A stretch of 28,827 bases of DNA from a virus. Shown here in pieces: positions 1 through 8,732 of the stretch. The notes beneath the pieces are model-generated. The model saw nothing but the letters and a program-made list of their open reading frames with translations, searched no databases and was not told the origin of the DNA. A program made the translations under genes and the position numbers. Location: positions 1-28,827 of the IMG/VR virus record IMGVR_UViG_3300046167_000003, one strand, 5' to 3'. Within the stretch, counting starts at the first letter, position 1. Each line of letters starts with the position of its first letter.

Positions 1-1
1 C

Positions 2-616
2 TCTCTTACAGCTAACGCACCGATTATATGGGGACTAGATGTTGCACGATTTGGCGGAGATAACTCTGCTTTGTGTATACGCCAGGGAAACCATGTTATG
101 AGTATTAAGTCGTTTAGATCTATGGACTTGATGCAGTTATGTGGTGTGATTAAGAATATGTATGACGAGTGTACTGCGATAGAGAAACCACAAGAAATAT
201 TGATTGACGTTATTGGTTTGGGCGCAGGCGTGGTGGATAGGCTCGCGGAGCAGAACTTACCTGTGCGCGGAATCAATGTTGCCGAAGCGCCTGCGAGTAA
301 GAAAAATTATTTAAACCTACGCGCTGAATTATGGTTTGCGATTAAAGACTGGCTCGCGCAAAGAGATTGCAGAGTTCCACGCGATGATGATTTAGTCGCA
401 GAACTTGTAGCGCCGCTGTATAAATACACCTCTACAGGTAAAATCAAGATTGAGAGTAAAGACGAGATGCGCAAGCGTGGAATTAAATCTCCAGACAAGG
501 CGGATGCGCTCGCGCTGACGATGGCATCCTCGGCTGCAAGTTTTGGTGGAAGCACTAGCTTTTTAGGTTATAATTTCAGACAACCGCTAAAATCTAAAAT
601 AATTAGAATAGGATAA
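2..616 (+). CDS. Terminase large subunit, C-terminal nuclease domain (5' end outside window)
   Basis: The reading frame is open from base 2, so the gene enters from upstream; only about 204 C-terminal residues are present and the ATPase domain is missing. The protein would cut concatemeric phage DNA during packaging at the portal. The visible part is the RNase H-like nuclease domain. WGLDVARFGGD near the start carries the first acidic metal ligand, IDVIGLGAGVVDRL the second strand and acidic residue, and SPDKADALALT near the end the last Asp. This three-acid layout is typical of large terminases. It ends 3 bases before the portal start, the usual terminase-portal order. A TTG at 71 is an internal codon, not the start, because the nuclease motif lies upstream of it. 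Confidence 0.9.
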   Translation, partial: SLTANAPIIWGLDVARFGGDNSALCIRQGNHVMSIKSFRSMDLMQLCGVIKNMYDECTAIEKPQEILIDVIGLGAGVVDRLAEQNLPVRGINVAEAPASKKNYLNLRAELWFAIKDWLAQRDCRVPRDDDLVAELVAPLYKYTSTGKIKIESKDEMRKRGIKSPDKADALALTMASSAASFGGSTSFLGYNFRQPLKSKIIRIG

Positions 617-619
617 AGT

Positions 620-2777
620 ATGGCAAAGAAATATAAAGAAGAAGAAATCATGGCCGCAGTAGAAGAGCAAGGCGATATGATTGATTTAGTAGGCGTAATT
701 AAATCCGAGATGGATGATGCCAAAGATTTTATACACCAAGTAGGTGCGGAAAGAGCTGAATCAACAGAATACTACCTAGGCAATGAGCCAGAAGGTACTA
801 GCTCTATGCAGTCAGAGTTTGTTTCTACAGATGTTAGGGAAAGTGTCTTGTTTATGTTGCCATCAATCATGCGTACTTTCTTTGGTACTAAGAAGATTGT
901 AGAGTTTGTCCCTAAAGGACCAGAAGATATAGACGTTGCACAACAACAAACAGACTATATTAACTATGTCATACAGCAAAAAAATCCTGGATTTAAAGTT
1001 TTGTATGACGTTTTTAAAGATGCGTTAGTAAGAAAGACTGGTTTTGTAAAAGTCTTTTGGGATGACAGCGTAACTGCAACTACTCACGAATTTAGCAATA
1101 TAGATCCACAATCCTACCAAGCATTAATCATGGATAAGAATGTAGAGGTGGTAGAAGAGTCAGTAACCAATGAAACTATCGTAACGATTGACCCTATAAG
1201 TGGCGAAGAGGTAGTGCAAGAAATACCAGCAAGTTATGACCTAACAATTAGAAGATTAAAACCAAAAGACCAGGTGTGTATTGAGTCAGTACCACCAGAA
1301 GAAGTGCTGATATCAAGGCACGCACGCGACATAGAAACTGCATCTTACGTTGCACATAGAATGATTAAGTCAGTCTCTGATTTAGTTGCTATGGGTTACG
1401 ACCAAGAAGAGATAGAACAGTATGCAGGTTATGGTGGTAGTGCGTTAGACCCAGAAAGCTACGAAGAACAAGAAGCAAGAAACCCATTTGACAACATGGT
1501 ATACCCAGATAGAAATGATGCTGGCGGTAAAGATGTTTTATATGTAGAGCATTACTTATACTATGACTATGACGATGATGGTATTGATGAGCGAATTAAA
1601 GTTTGCACAGCAGGTAATGGCTTAGAGGTACTTCATGTAGAACCATTAGACGAACTACCTATATGTATGTTCTGTCCTGACCCAGAACCACACACAGCTA
1701 TAGGATCATGTCCAGCTGACTACTTAAAACCAATTCAAGCGGCTAAATCACAAATTATGCGTGATACGCTAGACTCACTAGGTCATTCAATCTTCCCAAG
1801 AATGGGTGTGGTTGAGGGTCAAGTAAACATAGACGATGTACTCAATACAGATATTGGTCAGCCAATTAGAATGAGAGCGCCAGGAATGGTACAACCATTT
1901 GCTGTACCTTTTGTTGGTAAAGAAGCTTTCCCAGTCCTAGGATATTTAGACGAAGCAAAAGAAAACCGAACAGGTGTATCTAAAGCAAGCGCAGGATTAA
2001 ACGCAGAAGCATTACAATCTACAACTTCCGCAGCTGTAACAGCTACTATGAGTGGCGCGCAAGGTAGAGTAGAACTTATCTGTAGACACTTTGCTGAAGG
2101 TGGTCTAAAAACCATGTTTAAAACAGTAAATAACCTAGTTATTAAGCATCAAAATGCACAAGATGTATTTAGATTAAATGGTAAATTTATCCCTGTAGAC
2201 CCAAGATATTGGGACTCTGACAAGGATATGGTAGTCAATGTAGCTATATCTAAGTCATCAGACGAAGAGAAGTTCCAAGTGCTAACAGGTCTAGCTTCTA
2301 AGCAAGAACAGATCATGCAAACACTAGGACCACAGAATCCATTGGTATCTATGCAGCAATATGCAAACACTCTAACAAGAATGATAGAGTTAGCAGGATT
2401 CCAAGACGCACAATCTTTTGTAAATACAGAAGTTCCTCCTATGCCACCGCAACCGCAAGAACCGCCTAAGCCAGATGCAGCAGAAATGCTTGCACAGGCC
2501 TGAAGCAATGAAAGCACAGGTTAGCGCACAAAAAGCCATGATTGACGCAGAGACAGATAGAATGAAAATCATCATGGATGACGACAGACAAAGAGATATT
2601 GAAGAGGCACAACTTAGAGTTAAGGCTATGGAGCTACAAGCTAAGTATGGCGCACAAATCAATATCGCAGAAATCAATGCAGTAATGGAAAGAGACAGAG
2701 AAGGAATAAGACAAAATGCAAAAGCTCAAGCTCAAGGATTATTTACAAACAATGTCCCACCCCAGCAAAATATTTGA
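620..2777 (+). CDS. Portal protein, interrupted by a frameshift near base 2500
   Basis: This is the dodecameric portal that anchors the packaging motor and neck to the capsid. The first 627 residues run from ATG 620 to a TGA at 2501. The sequence continues without a break in the next frame from GAA at 2502 to the stop at 2777, giving EAMKAQVSAQKAMIDAETDR and onward, a long charged helical tail of the kind that ends such portals. Dropping one C from GGCCTGAAGC restores ...LAQAEAMKAQ..., so the intact protein would be about 718 residues. The N-terminal part has the long helical and acidic character of podovirus portals (VRESVLFMLPSIMRTFF, FVKVFWDD). It follows the terminase by 3 bases. The frameshift may be a sequencing error, a true mutation or, less likely, programmed; no clear slippery site is visible. 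Confidence 0.85.
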
Positions 2778-2930
2778 TATTGAAGTAATAATAGATGACA
2801 TGGTTTATGTTGGAAAAGAAATTAGAGCAAAGATAAAGAAGCAGCGTTAAAGATCATGTCTATAATGTCAGGCGGAGAAGTAACAACCGAGTCTGAAATA
2901 ATACATTTTGAAGAAAGGATGGTACATTAA
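2752..2930 (+). pseudogene. Small phage protein, apparently broken by a one-base deletion
   Basis: An ATG at 2752 overlaps the end of the portal frame and reads 32 residues (MSHPSKIFDIEVIIDDMVYV...) to a TAA at 2848. In another frame the sequence continues as KEAALKIMSIMSGGEVTTE... to a TAA at 2928, one base before the next ATG. Adding one A to the AAA run around 2833 would join the two halves into one protein of about 59 residues ending EERMVH. The seamless fit on both sides suggests one gene with a homopolymer deletion. I do not recognise the family. The name of this entry is an inference from frame continuity. Confidence 0.5.
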
Positions 2931-3059
2931 ATGAAATATATAACAAAAGTATGGGTCTGGTTAAAACAAACTTGCACTAAGTTCTTAGACTGGGTAGACA
3001 GTCTTTTAGAACCAAAGCCAGTAATTAAAAAAAGAGGCAGACCAAGGAAGAAGAAGTAA
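2931..3059 (+). CDS. 42-residue protein with AT-hook-like C-terminus
   Basis: This tiny ORF begins immediately after the preceding TAA and its stop overlaps the ATG of the next gene (TAATG), so it sits in a tightly packed cistron. The N-terminal half is rich in Trp, Phe and Leu (VWVWLKQTCTKFLDWVDSLL) and could be an amphipathic or membrane-touching helix. The last ten residues, KKRGRPRKKK, match the AT-hook pattern, a Gly-Arg-Pro core flanked by basic residues that binds the minor groove of AT-rich DNA. That makes a DNA- or membrane-associated role plausible, but the function is unknown. It was found by reading the frame directly. Confidence 0.6.
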   Translation: MKYITKVWVWLKQTCTKFLDWVDSLLEPKPVIKKRGRPRKKK

Positions 3060-3316
3060 TGGCAACACCAAGAAGAGGTAAAGCAAAAGTCAAAGTAACT
3101 GCATCTGGTAAAAAGGTAAGTTATGGCCAAGCAGGTAAAGCCAAAGGTGGTGGACCAAGAGTAAAGCCAGGAACATCTAAAGGCGATTCATATTGCGCTA
3201 GAAGTCTAGGTATAAAGAAAAGACTATCTAAGAAAAAACAAAACGATCCCAACACTCCTAACAACCTATCAAGAAAAAGATGGAAATGTTCAGGAGCTAA
3301 ATCTAAAAGAAAATAA
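3059..3316 (+). CDS. Conserved small basic marine-phage protein
   Basis: An 85-residue, very basic protein beginning MATPRRGKAKVKVTASGKKV and containing SYGQAGKAKGGGPRVKPGTS, GDSYCARS and DPNTPNNLSRKRWKCSG. I recognise this combination from small proteins often found next to portal genes in environmental marine phages, though I cannot assign a function or family number with certainty. High Lys and Arg content and the two conserved Cys contexts suggest nucleic acid binding or a compact metal-binding fold; this is inference. It overlaps the upstream stop by one base and is followed by a strong Shine-Dalgarno (AAGGAG at about 3314) for the next gene. Confidence 0.75.
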   Translation: MATPRRGKAKVKVTASGKKVSYGQAGKAKGGGPRVKPGTSKGDSYCARSLGIKKRLSKKKQNDPNTPNNLSRKRWKCSGAKSKRK

Positions 3317-3325
3317 GGAGATACT

Positions 3326-3478
3326 ATGCCAGGAAAAGGACTATACGCAAACATACACGCTAAACGAAAAAGAATTAAAAAAGGTTCTGGCGAAACCATG
3401 AGAAAGCCAGGAACCAAAGGCGCACCTAAAGCTAGTGCTTTTAAGAAAGCAGCAAAGACAGCTAAGAAAAAGAAGTGA
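3326..3478 (+). CDS. 50-residue basic protein (MPGKGLYANI type)
   Basis: It starts at ATG 3326 behind AAGGAG with good spacing and ends at TGA 3476-3478. The protein begins MPGKGLYANIHAKRKRIKKG, contains GSGETMRKPGTKGAPKASAF and ends in a Lys-rich tail. Very similar short proteins recur in environmental phages in the portal-to-lysis region; their role is unknown. The left edge of the large duplicated block begins at its stop codon, so this gene is single copy. The 25-residue proteins at 8655 and 15550 look like shorter relatives (MPKGKGTYGS...). Confidence 0.75.
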   Translation: MPGKGLYANIHAKRKRIKKGSGETMRKPGTKGAPKASAFKKAAKTAKKKK

Positions 3479-3558
3479 AGTTTATAAGTAACCTTATAGA
3501 TAGATTTTTAGAACGCTCTTGGCAAAGAAAAGAAGATAGACTAACCAACAAACAATGA
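3475..3558 (+). CDS. Possible 27-residue leader peptide
   Basis: A GTG at 3475 overlaps the previous stop and opens a 27-residue frame (MKFISNLIDRFLERSWQRKE...) ending at a TGA that overlaps the ATG at 3555. The stop/start overlap on both sides and the amphipathic N-terminus make it a candidate coupled mini-gene. There is no family evidence, and in the second copy (from 10369) the start codon is lost at the duplication junction (GTG becomes CTG). Low confidence. Confidence 0.3.
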   Translation: MKFISNLIDRFLERSWQRKEDRLTNKQ

Positions 3559-3905
3559 ACGACATGGTAGCAATCATAACCGAGCTAGGTTTTCCTATTG
3601 CTGCTGCCCTAGGTCTAGGTATGTTTGTGTGGAAGCTAATCAATAGAATCATTGATGGCATGGAAACTAAACTTGACACCCTAGACGACAAACTCAATAA
3701 CTCCCTAGCTAACCTAGAAGATAGACTAGGCACAAAACTAGACACGCAACATGGTATCTTGGTTGCTCTCATAGATAGAGTGCGTAGTTTAGACAATGAG
3801 ATAATTAGACAAGATACTATGATTAAAACTATACTTGGTGTACCGCAATTAATTAATAGCGACAAGATTGCAAAGGCAGGTAGAAATGACAAAAGAAAAG
3901 ATTGA
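3555..3905 (+). CDS. Small membrane-anchored coiled-coil protein, copy 1
   Basis: A 116-residue protein with one hydrophobic segment near the N-terminus (about residues 8-30, FPIAAALGLGMFVWKLI), followed by a long heptad-like region (METKLDTLDDKLNNSLANLE and onward) and a charged C-terminus. This TM-plus-coiled-coil layout resembles small phage holin-like or BhlA/UviB-type proteins, but I cannot assign a family. It leads the curli module, and its 3' end overlaps the csgF-like gene by 20 bases, so the two are probably translationally coupled. It could be an inner-membrane helper of the module or a lysis accessory. The second copy at 10448 differs by one residue (N to S). Confidence 0.7.
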   Translation: MNDMVAIITELGFPIAAALGLGMFVWKLINRIIDGMETKLDTLDDKLNNSLANLEDRLGTKLDTQHGILVALIDRVRSLDNEIIRQDTMIKTILGVPQLINSDKIAKAGRNDKRKD

Positions 3906-4386
3906 TAGAGAAGAAGCAGCCAAAGTAAGAATATTTATTTGGTTGGCGTTCATGGGTGCAATAATGATTACCATGATAATTGCACAACATTTACATTCAG
4001 ACGAAATGGTACACAAGTTTAAATCGCCATCATTCTCTGGCATAGGAACATCTGCACATTACCTTACTATTGAGAACCAACAGTACACTAGGAAGATGAC
4101 TGTAAAAGCAGAACTCAAAGCAATACAAGACGAGATAGAAAGAGACAAAGAGAACACAACACTAGCTAGATTTATTCGTAACCTAGAGTCAAGAATCTAT
4201 GCACAACTATCAAGACAGTTAGTAGAAAACCTATTTGGCGAGACAGCAAGTGATAGTGGTGTACTAGAGTTAGAAGGTAATAGGATAGAGTATAATGTTG
4301 TAGACGGCATAATAACTTTAAACATTACAGATTCAGATGGTAACACGACAACTATATCTCTCCCTATCGGTAGCTTTACTTTCTAG
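3886..4386 (+). CDS. CsgF-like curli assembly factor, copy 1
   Basis: In enterobacteria CsgF is a secreted partner that plugs into the CsgG pore and anchors the nucleator. This 166-residue protein has a hydrophobic export signal or anchor (about residues 14-34, VRIFIWLAFMGAIMITMII), then KFKSPSFSGIG. That matches the N-terminal CsgF stretch that inserts into the CsgG channel (FRNPNFGGN in E. coli). The C-terminal IITLNITDSDGNTTTISLP matches the CsgF ending LQLNVTDRKTGQTSTIQV. The middle is a helical segment, as in CsgF. I chose ATG 3886 (AGG 10 bases upstream) over an in-frame TTG at 3868. It overlaps the preceding gene by 20 bases and the csgG-like gene by 50 bases. Confidence 0.85.
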   Translation: MTKEKIDREEAAKVRIFIWLAFMGAIMITMIIAQHLHSDEMVHKFKSPSFSGIGTSAHYLTIENQQYTRKMTVKAELKAIQDEIERDKENTTLARFIRNLESRIYAQLSRQLVENLFGETASDSGVLELEGNRIEYNVVDGIITLNITDSDGNTTTISLPIGSFTF

Positions 4387-5152
4387 CTGTGCGTTAATAG
4401 TAGATCCTTTAGAAAACAACTTACCACCATTCCAAAAGATAGAAAAAGCAAAGATAGATTCTCTGCTTGTTCCTGGTCTTGCGAACATAAAAACATCTAA
4501 TCAAAAGAAGCCAGTCGTAGCTATCTATGCAGGTTCTTTTACAGACCAAACAGGACAAAGAAGAAGTAATAGTAACTATGCAACCTTCTCGTCAGCAGTA
4601 ACTCAAGCACCAGACGCATATCTAATTAGAGCCTTAAAACACGCAGGTAGTAACCATGATGGTTTCTTTGAAGTAGTAGAGCGAGTAGGTTTAGACCATG
4701 TAACCAAAGAACGTCAAATCATAAGAAGCGCTAGACAGCAAAATAAAAACAAACAGAAGCTACCAGATTTATTGTTCGCTGGTTTGATAATGCAAGGTGG
4801 CGTGATATCATATGAAAGTAATATAAAGAGTGGTGGTGCAGGCGCTAGATACTTAGGCATTGGAATGTCTAGGCAGTTTAAGCAAGATACTGTAACCATA
4901 TCTTTAAGAACTGTATCTGTAAGTACAGGTAAAGTGTTACTAGAAGTATTAGTAACTAAAACGATACTAAGTGCATCTATCGATCAAGATATATTTCGTT
5001 TTATTACTGACAGCACCGAACTAGTAGAAATAGAGAACGGATTAGTCAGAAACGAGTCAATCAATATAGCACTACAAACAGCAATAGAAACTGCTGTGCT
5101 ACAAACAATAAGAGAAGGAACAACCAGAGGATATTGGAATATTGATGAATAA
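4337..5152 (+). CDS. CsgG-like outer-membrane secretion lipoprotein, copy 1
   Basis: CsgG is the nonameric outer-membrane pore of the curli (type VIII) secretion system. This 271-residue protein, the usual CsgG length, has a lipoprotein signal with lipobox LLSSC (Cys18). It then follows CsgG closely: GVISYESNIKSGGAGARYLG corresponds to GSIIGYESNVKSGGVGARYFG in E. coli, then SVSTGKVL, TKTIL, FRFI, and RGYW near the end. By alignment F84 sits at the constriction Phe56, while Tyr51 and Asn55 appear replaced by Ser and Thr. The start must be ATG 4337, since the signal peptide lies there; it overlaps csgF by 50 bases in another frame. It overlaps the curlin-like gene by 8 bases. Confidence 0.93.
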   Translation: MVTRQLYLSLSVALLSSCALIVDPLENNLPPFQKIEKAKIDSLLVPGLANIKTSNQKKPVVAIYAGSFTDQTGQRRSNSNYATFSSAVTQAPDAYLIRALKHAGSNHDGFFEVVERVGLDHVTKERQIIRSARQQNKNKQKLPDLLFAGLIMQGGVISYESNIKSGGAGARYLGIGMSRQFKQDTVTISLRTVSVSTGKVLLEVLVTKTILSASIDQDIFRFITDSTELVEIENGLVRNESINIALQTAIETAVLQTIREGTTRGYWNIDE

Positions 5153-5879
5153 AAATGACACATTCGTAGTAACTTACTACAGTCTATTAGGAGTATTGTT
5201 TTTAAGTTTAAATGCTTACTCCGCAGACAACGAGATATATGTAGACCAAAGTGGTGCTACAGCTAACATAGATTTAGAACAGCTAGGATCATCTAATATT
5301 ATTGGTGGTCTAAACTCTGTTGCTGGAACGCTAACACCTTTAGATCTTGATGGCATAAACCTTACACTAGACATAAACCAAATAGGTAATACTAATAAAT
5401 TTCTTGGTGATATCTACGGAGATAACGTAACAGGATTCTTTGAGTTTGATGGAGATAGTAATACTTTTACTATACAAGGCGACCCAGATAATACTTATGG
5501 TATAGATAACTCCAACTACAATGTTGATGTTACTGGTAACTCTAATACATTTACATTAGATACAGGCACATCAGCTCTAGCGTCTGGTCTTGACCTAGAC
5601 TGGATTATTAACGGAGACAACAACACTTTTGATTTTGATATAAACTATGATGGTGCTACTAACTATGTTGATGTAGATGGGGATAGCAACAACGTAAACT
5701 TTACAGGAAGTGGCTATGCAGGAGGATATTTCTACCTTGACCAAACAGGAAACAGCAGAACATTCAATATCATCCAGTCGTCAACTCTCGCTGCTGATTG
5801 GTTACAGATTAATTCTACTGGGTCTAACGGCACTGTTTGTGTCGTTCAAAACGATGGCGGAGTCTCAACCAGCTGTTGA
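5145..5879 (+). CDS. Curlin-like repeat protein (candidate secreted amyloid), copy 1
   Basis: A 244-residue protein with a signal peptide (YYSLLGVLFLSLNAYS, likely cut before ADNE). The mature part is built of about eight short strand-turn units with Gly-Asn or Gly-Asp-Ser-Asn turns: QSGATANIDLEQLGSSN, INQIGNTNKF, GDSNTFTI, GNSNTFTL, GDNNTFDF, GDSNNVNF, QTGNSRTFNIIQ. These resemble the curlin repeat (Q-x-G-x2-N-x5-Q). The C-terminus is CVVQNDGG...STSC with two Cys. Its place directly behind csgF and csgG supports it as the exported subunit. ATG 5145 is preferred to TTG 5142 and overlaps the csgG stop. Repeats are degenerate, so amyloid formation is inferred. The FecR gene probably starts inside it, at 5716. 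Confidence 0.75.
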   Translation: MNKNDTFVVTYYSLLGVLFLSLNAYSADNEIYVDQSGATANIDLEQLGSSNIIGGLNSVAGTLTPLDLDGINLTLDINQIGNTNKFLGDIYGDNVTGFFEFDGDSNTFTIQGDPDNTYGIDNSNYNVDVTGNSNTFTLDTGTSALASGLDLDWIINGDNNTFDFDINYDGATNYVDVDGDSNNVNFTGSGYAGGYFYLDQTGNSRTFNIIQSSTLAADWLQINSTGSNGTVCVVQNDGGVSTSC

Positions 5880-8655
5880 CGTAGGAAACATATCTGAATT
5901 AACAGGTTCTGCTAGTGTTTTTAGGGAAAAGCCTTATAATGCCGAGCTAGAATTTGACATCCAACAGAACGATGAAGCTATAACTACCAATGGTCGTATG
6001 GCTATTACGTTCTTAGATGATTCAAAAGTTAAATTAACAGAAAACTCGCAGCTGACCATTGATGAATATATTTTTGACCCCAATCCCAGTAAATCTAAAA
6101 TGGCTATTACCTTTGGTCTTGGTACGGCTAGATTTATTACTGGCAATCTAAATAAGATAGATAAAAACAATATAGATCTTAAAACACCTACAGCAAACAT
6201 AGCAATACGAGGGACTGACTTTACAGTTACAGTAGACGAGACTGGAAGATCATTGCTAATACTTTTACCAGATGAGTTCGGTATATCTAGTGGCGAGATA
6301 CTAGTAACCACAGCCATGGGTACAGTAACCCTTAACAAACCCTACCAGGCAACAACTGTAGATGTCTTTGAGAAACCACCTAGCTCGCCAGTAATCTTAG
6401 ACCTATCACTAGAACTTATAGACAATATGCTTATTGTTAATCCACCTAAAGAAGAAGTGGTTATAGAAGAGTCTATACAAACCAAAAAGAAAAACATACT
6501 AGACTTTGATGGTTTAGATGAGGACTTCTTGGAAGAGGACTTTTTAGACGCAACAAAAGAACTAGAGTTTACAGAGTTAGATATAAACTACCTTGATGTA
6601 AACTTCCTAGAGGACTTGCTAGATGTCATAGACGCGCTGCAAGAAATACAACAAGAGGATCAGTTAGCACAAGATGCTACGTCTACTAATATAGTTGGTA
6701 CACAGTTAGGACAAGACTTATCCACACAAATAACATCTTTTATAACAGGACAAACACTAACGCTTATGCGTAGTGTTAGTGATACAGCTAGATTAGATAT
6801 AGACTCTGCTGGTAGCTATACTGTTATCTTTATACAAGACGGAACATCTAACATCATCAAAATAAATGGTGGTACAGGTGGTACTATCAAAATCACTCAA
6901 AGTTTAATGAAGCGACTACTATTCACCATACTTATAATACTAGTGTTGCCTTTGTTATATCAGTCAACACCAACAGAGATACTAAAGCTAAAAGTATTTG
7001 ACTATCTTGTACCCAAGCAAGATCCTTCTGGTTACTTCACAATACTAAACATAACTGAAGAAGATATAGATACAGAGGGTGGTTGGCCTATACCTAGACA
7101 AAGGCTAGGAGAAATACATAAAGAAATTATGGATGCTGGTGCTATAGGTGTGGGTTGGGTTGTAAGCTTTCCGCATCCAGATAGATTTGGTGGAGATAAG
7201 ATTTTTAGAGAATCCTTCTTACATGGTACATCTATTTTGGCTTCGTTTGAATACCCAAATCAAATATACCCAAAAACAGTTGGTACTGTCATCAAAGGTC
7301 CTGATGTTAGTGGTATGCTTTCCGAGGGTGTAGTACAGAATACTCACAACCTTAGAACTAACTATATACAAGAAGGTATATCTGCTGCACCCACCGATCT
7401 TGATAATCTTGTCAGAAGAATACCCTTACTACTAAAAACACCAGATGGTTATGTTTCTTCTTTTGGTACAGAAGTGTTAAAAGTATTAACAGGAGCTAAA
7501 ACTTACATTATCACTACGAATGATAATGGTATACAGGAAATATTAGTTAGAGGAATACCACCAGTCAAAACAGATAACCTTGGTCGTAAATGGATTAGTT
7601 GGGTAGATACTCCACAAACTGATTTACAAGAAATGAATGTTGCAGGTAAGTTTGTATTTCTTGGAATTACAGCACCAGGAATCATGCCACAAATTGCAAC
7701 TCCAGTTGGATTATTAGAACCACACAAAATTCAAGCAGCATTATCTGAGTCAATTCTTATAGAAAACTCTCCAAGGATTCCAGAATGGTCTTTAGCTGCC
7801 GAAATTGTGATTTTCGGAATTTTTGTGTCGTTGACGTGGCTTGTAATCCATTATCTCAGCATAGTTAAGGGCGTAAGCTTAGTTATAATTTTGCTCTTCA
7901 CCACGAGCTTCCTAGAAGCTTACAGCGTTTCTAAAGGTATTTTATTGGATTTTACATGGACTTTTGTATGTCAGGTTCTAATTTCTACTATTGCCTTCTA
8001 TTTAAGTTACAAAAAACAACATAAATTGCGTCAACAAATCAAAAAACAGTTTGAGCATTATCTTGATCCAAGACAAGTTAAAGAATTACAAGATAATCCA
8101 GACTTGCTAAAACTTGGTGGGGAGAAAAGATACTGCACATTCTTGTTTACAGATGTTCGTGGCTTTACAAGTTTGTCAGAAACTTTAGAACCAGAAGAAG
8201 TAACAGAAATTATGAATAAGGCTTTGACAGTCCAAGTTAATGCTGTACAAAAATTAGGCGGTATGACAGACAAGTTTATTGGAGATGCTGGTATGTTTAT
8301 ATTCAACGCGCCACTAGATTTAGATAACCATGAAGAGAAAGCTGTGCAAGCTGCAATAGATATAAGAAAAGGTATGGCAGAAGCTAACTTAGGTATAGAG
8401 ATAGGTATAGGTGTAAATACTGGTTATGCGGTTATAGGTAATATGGGTTCTGATACAAGGTTTGACTACTCTGCTATAGGTGATGCGGTCAACACAGCAG
8501 CACGTTTAGAGTCAGCAACTAAGGAAGCAGGAGTTGACATACTTATTGGCGAGGCTACAATTAAGAAAACACAGAATGGTGTTTTTCACAAGAAAATATA
8601 CGTCAAAGGAAAAAAGAAACCATTGAAGGTATATACAACAAAAGAGGAACTATAA
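5716..8655 (+). CDS. FecR-domain protein fused in frame to CHASE2-nucleotide cyclase, copy 1
   Basis: One open frame of 979 codons joins two genes that are separate in the second copy. The first ~395 residues are the FecR-domain protein (signal segment RLILLGLTALFVSFKTMA, FecR hallmark TPTANIAIRGTDF). From ATG 6907 the remaining 582 residues are the CHASE2 sensor plus three membrane helices plus class III cyclase. The fusion arises because AGTAATTAATG in copy 2 reads AGTTTAATG here, a 2-base deletion that removes the FecR stop. The cyclase ATG is retained, so independent translation is possible. As a fusion, the cyclase N-terminal hydrophobic segment would become internal. The start at 5716 follows AGGAAG at 5704; the alternative ATG 5854 lacks a Shine-Dalgarno and would lose the signal segment. 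Confidence 0.7.
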   Translation: MQEDISTLTKQETAEHSISSSRQLSLLIGYRLILLGLTALFVSFKTMAESQPAVDVGNISELTGSASVFREKPYNAELEFDIQQNDEAITTNGRMAITFLDDSKVKLTENSQLTIDEYIFDPNPSKSKMAITFGLGTARFITGNLNKIDKNNIDLKTPTANIAIRGTDFTVTVDETGRSLLILLPDEFGISSGEILVTTAMGTVTLNKPYQATTVDVFEKPPSSPVILDLSLELIDNMLIVNPPKEEVVIEESIQTKKKNILDFDGLDEDFLEEDFLDATKELEFTELDINYLDVNFLEDLLDVIDALQEIQQEDQLAQDATSTNIVGTQLGQDLSTQITSFITGQTLTLMRSVSDTARLDIDSAGSYTVIFIQDGTSNIIKINGGTGGTIKITQSLMKRLLFTILIILVLPLLYQSTPTEILKLKVFDYLVPKQDPSGYFTILNITEEDIDTEGGWPIPRQRLGEIHKEIMDAGAIGVGWVVSFPHPDRFGGDKIFRESFLHGTSILASFEYPNQIYPKTVGTVIKGPDVSGMLSEGVVQNTHNLRTNYIQEGISAAPTDLDNLVRRIPLLLKTPDGYVSSFGTEVLKVLTGAKTYIITTNDNGIQEILVRGIPPVKTDNLGRKWISWVDTPQTDLQEMNVAGKFVFLGITAPGIMPQIATPVGLLEPHKIQAALSESILIENSPRIPEWSLAAEIVIFGIFVSLTWLVIHYLSIVKGVSLVIILLFTTSFLEAYSVSKGILLDFTWTFVCQVLISTIAFYLSYKKQHKLRQQIKKQFEHYLDPRQVKELQDNPDLLKLGGEKRYCTFLFTDVRGFTSLSETLEPEEVTEIMNKALTVQVNAVQKLGGMTDKFIGDAGMFIFNAPLDLDNHEEKAVQAAIDIRKGMAEANLGIEIGIGVNTGYAVIGNMGSDTRFDYSAIGDAVNTAARLESATKEAGVDILIGEATIKKTQNGVFHKKIYVKGKKKPLKVYTTKEEL

Positions 8656-8732
8656 TGCCAAAAGGAAAAGGAACATACGGATCTAAAGTAGGTAGACCGC
8701 CAAAGAAAAAAGCTAAAAAAAATAAAAAATGA
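8655..8732 (+). CDS. 25-residue basic protein, copy 1
   Basis: ATG 8655 overlaps the cyclase stop (TAATG) and the TGA at 8730 overlaps the holin ATG (ATGA), so it is sandwiched in a coupled cistron. The product MPKGKGTYGSKVGRPPKKKA, plus a Lys/Asn tail, is extremely basic and has a GRP core with flanking Lys, an AT-hook-like pattern. It resembles a shortened version of the basic protein at 3326. Function unknown; DNA binding is inferred from composition only. An identical copy lies at 15550. Confidence 0.55.
   Translation: MPKGKGTYGSKVGRPPKKKAKKNKK

Noticed and set aside
3494-3892. A 132-residue minus-strand frame, repeated at 10387-10785
   Set aside because: Shadow of the coiled-coil gene; it appears twice only because the block is duplicated.
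4337-5152. Possibility that csgG comes from host chromosome contamination
   Set aside because: It is embedded in a tight chain of overlapping genes that runs into the phage holin and endolysin, so it is part of the phage operon.
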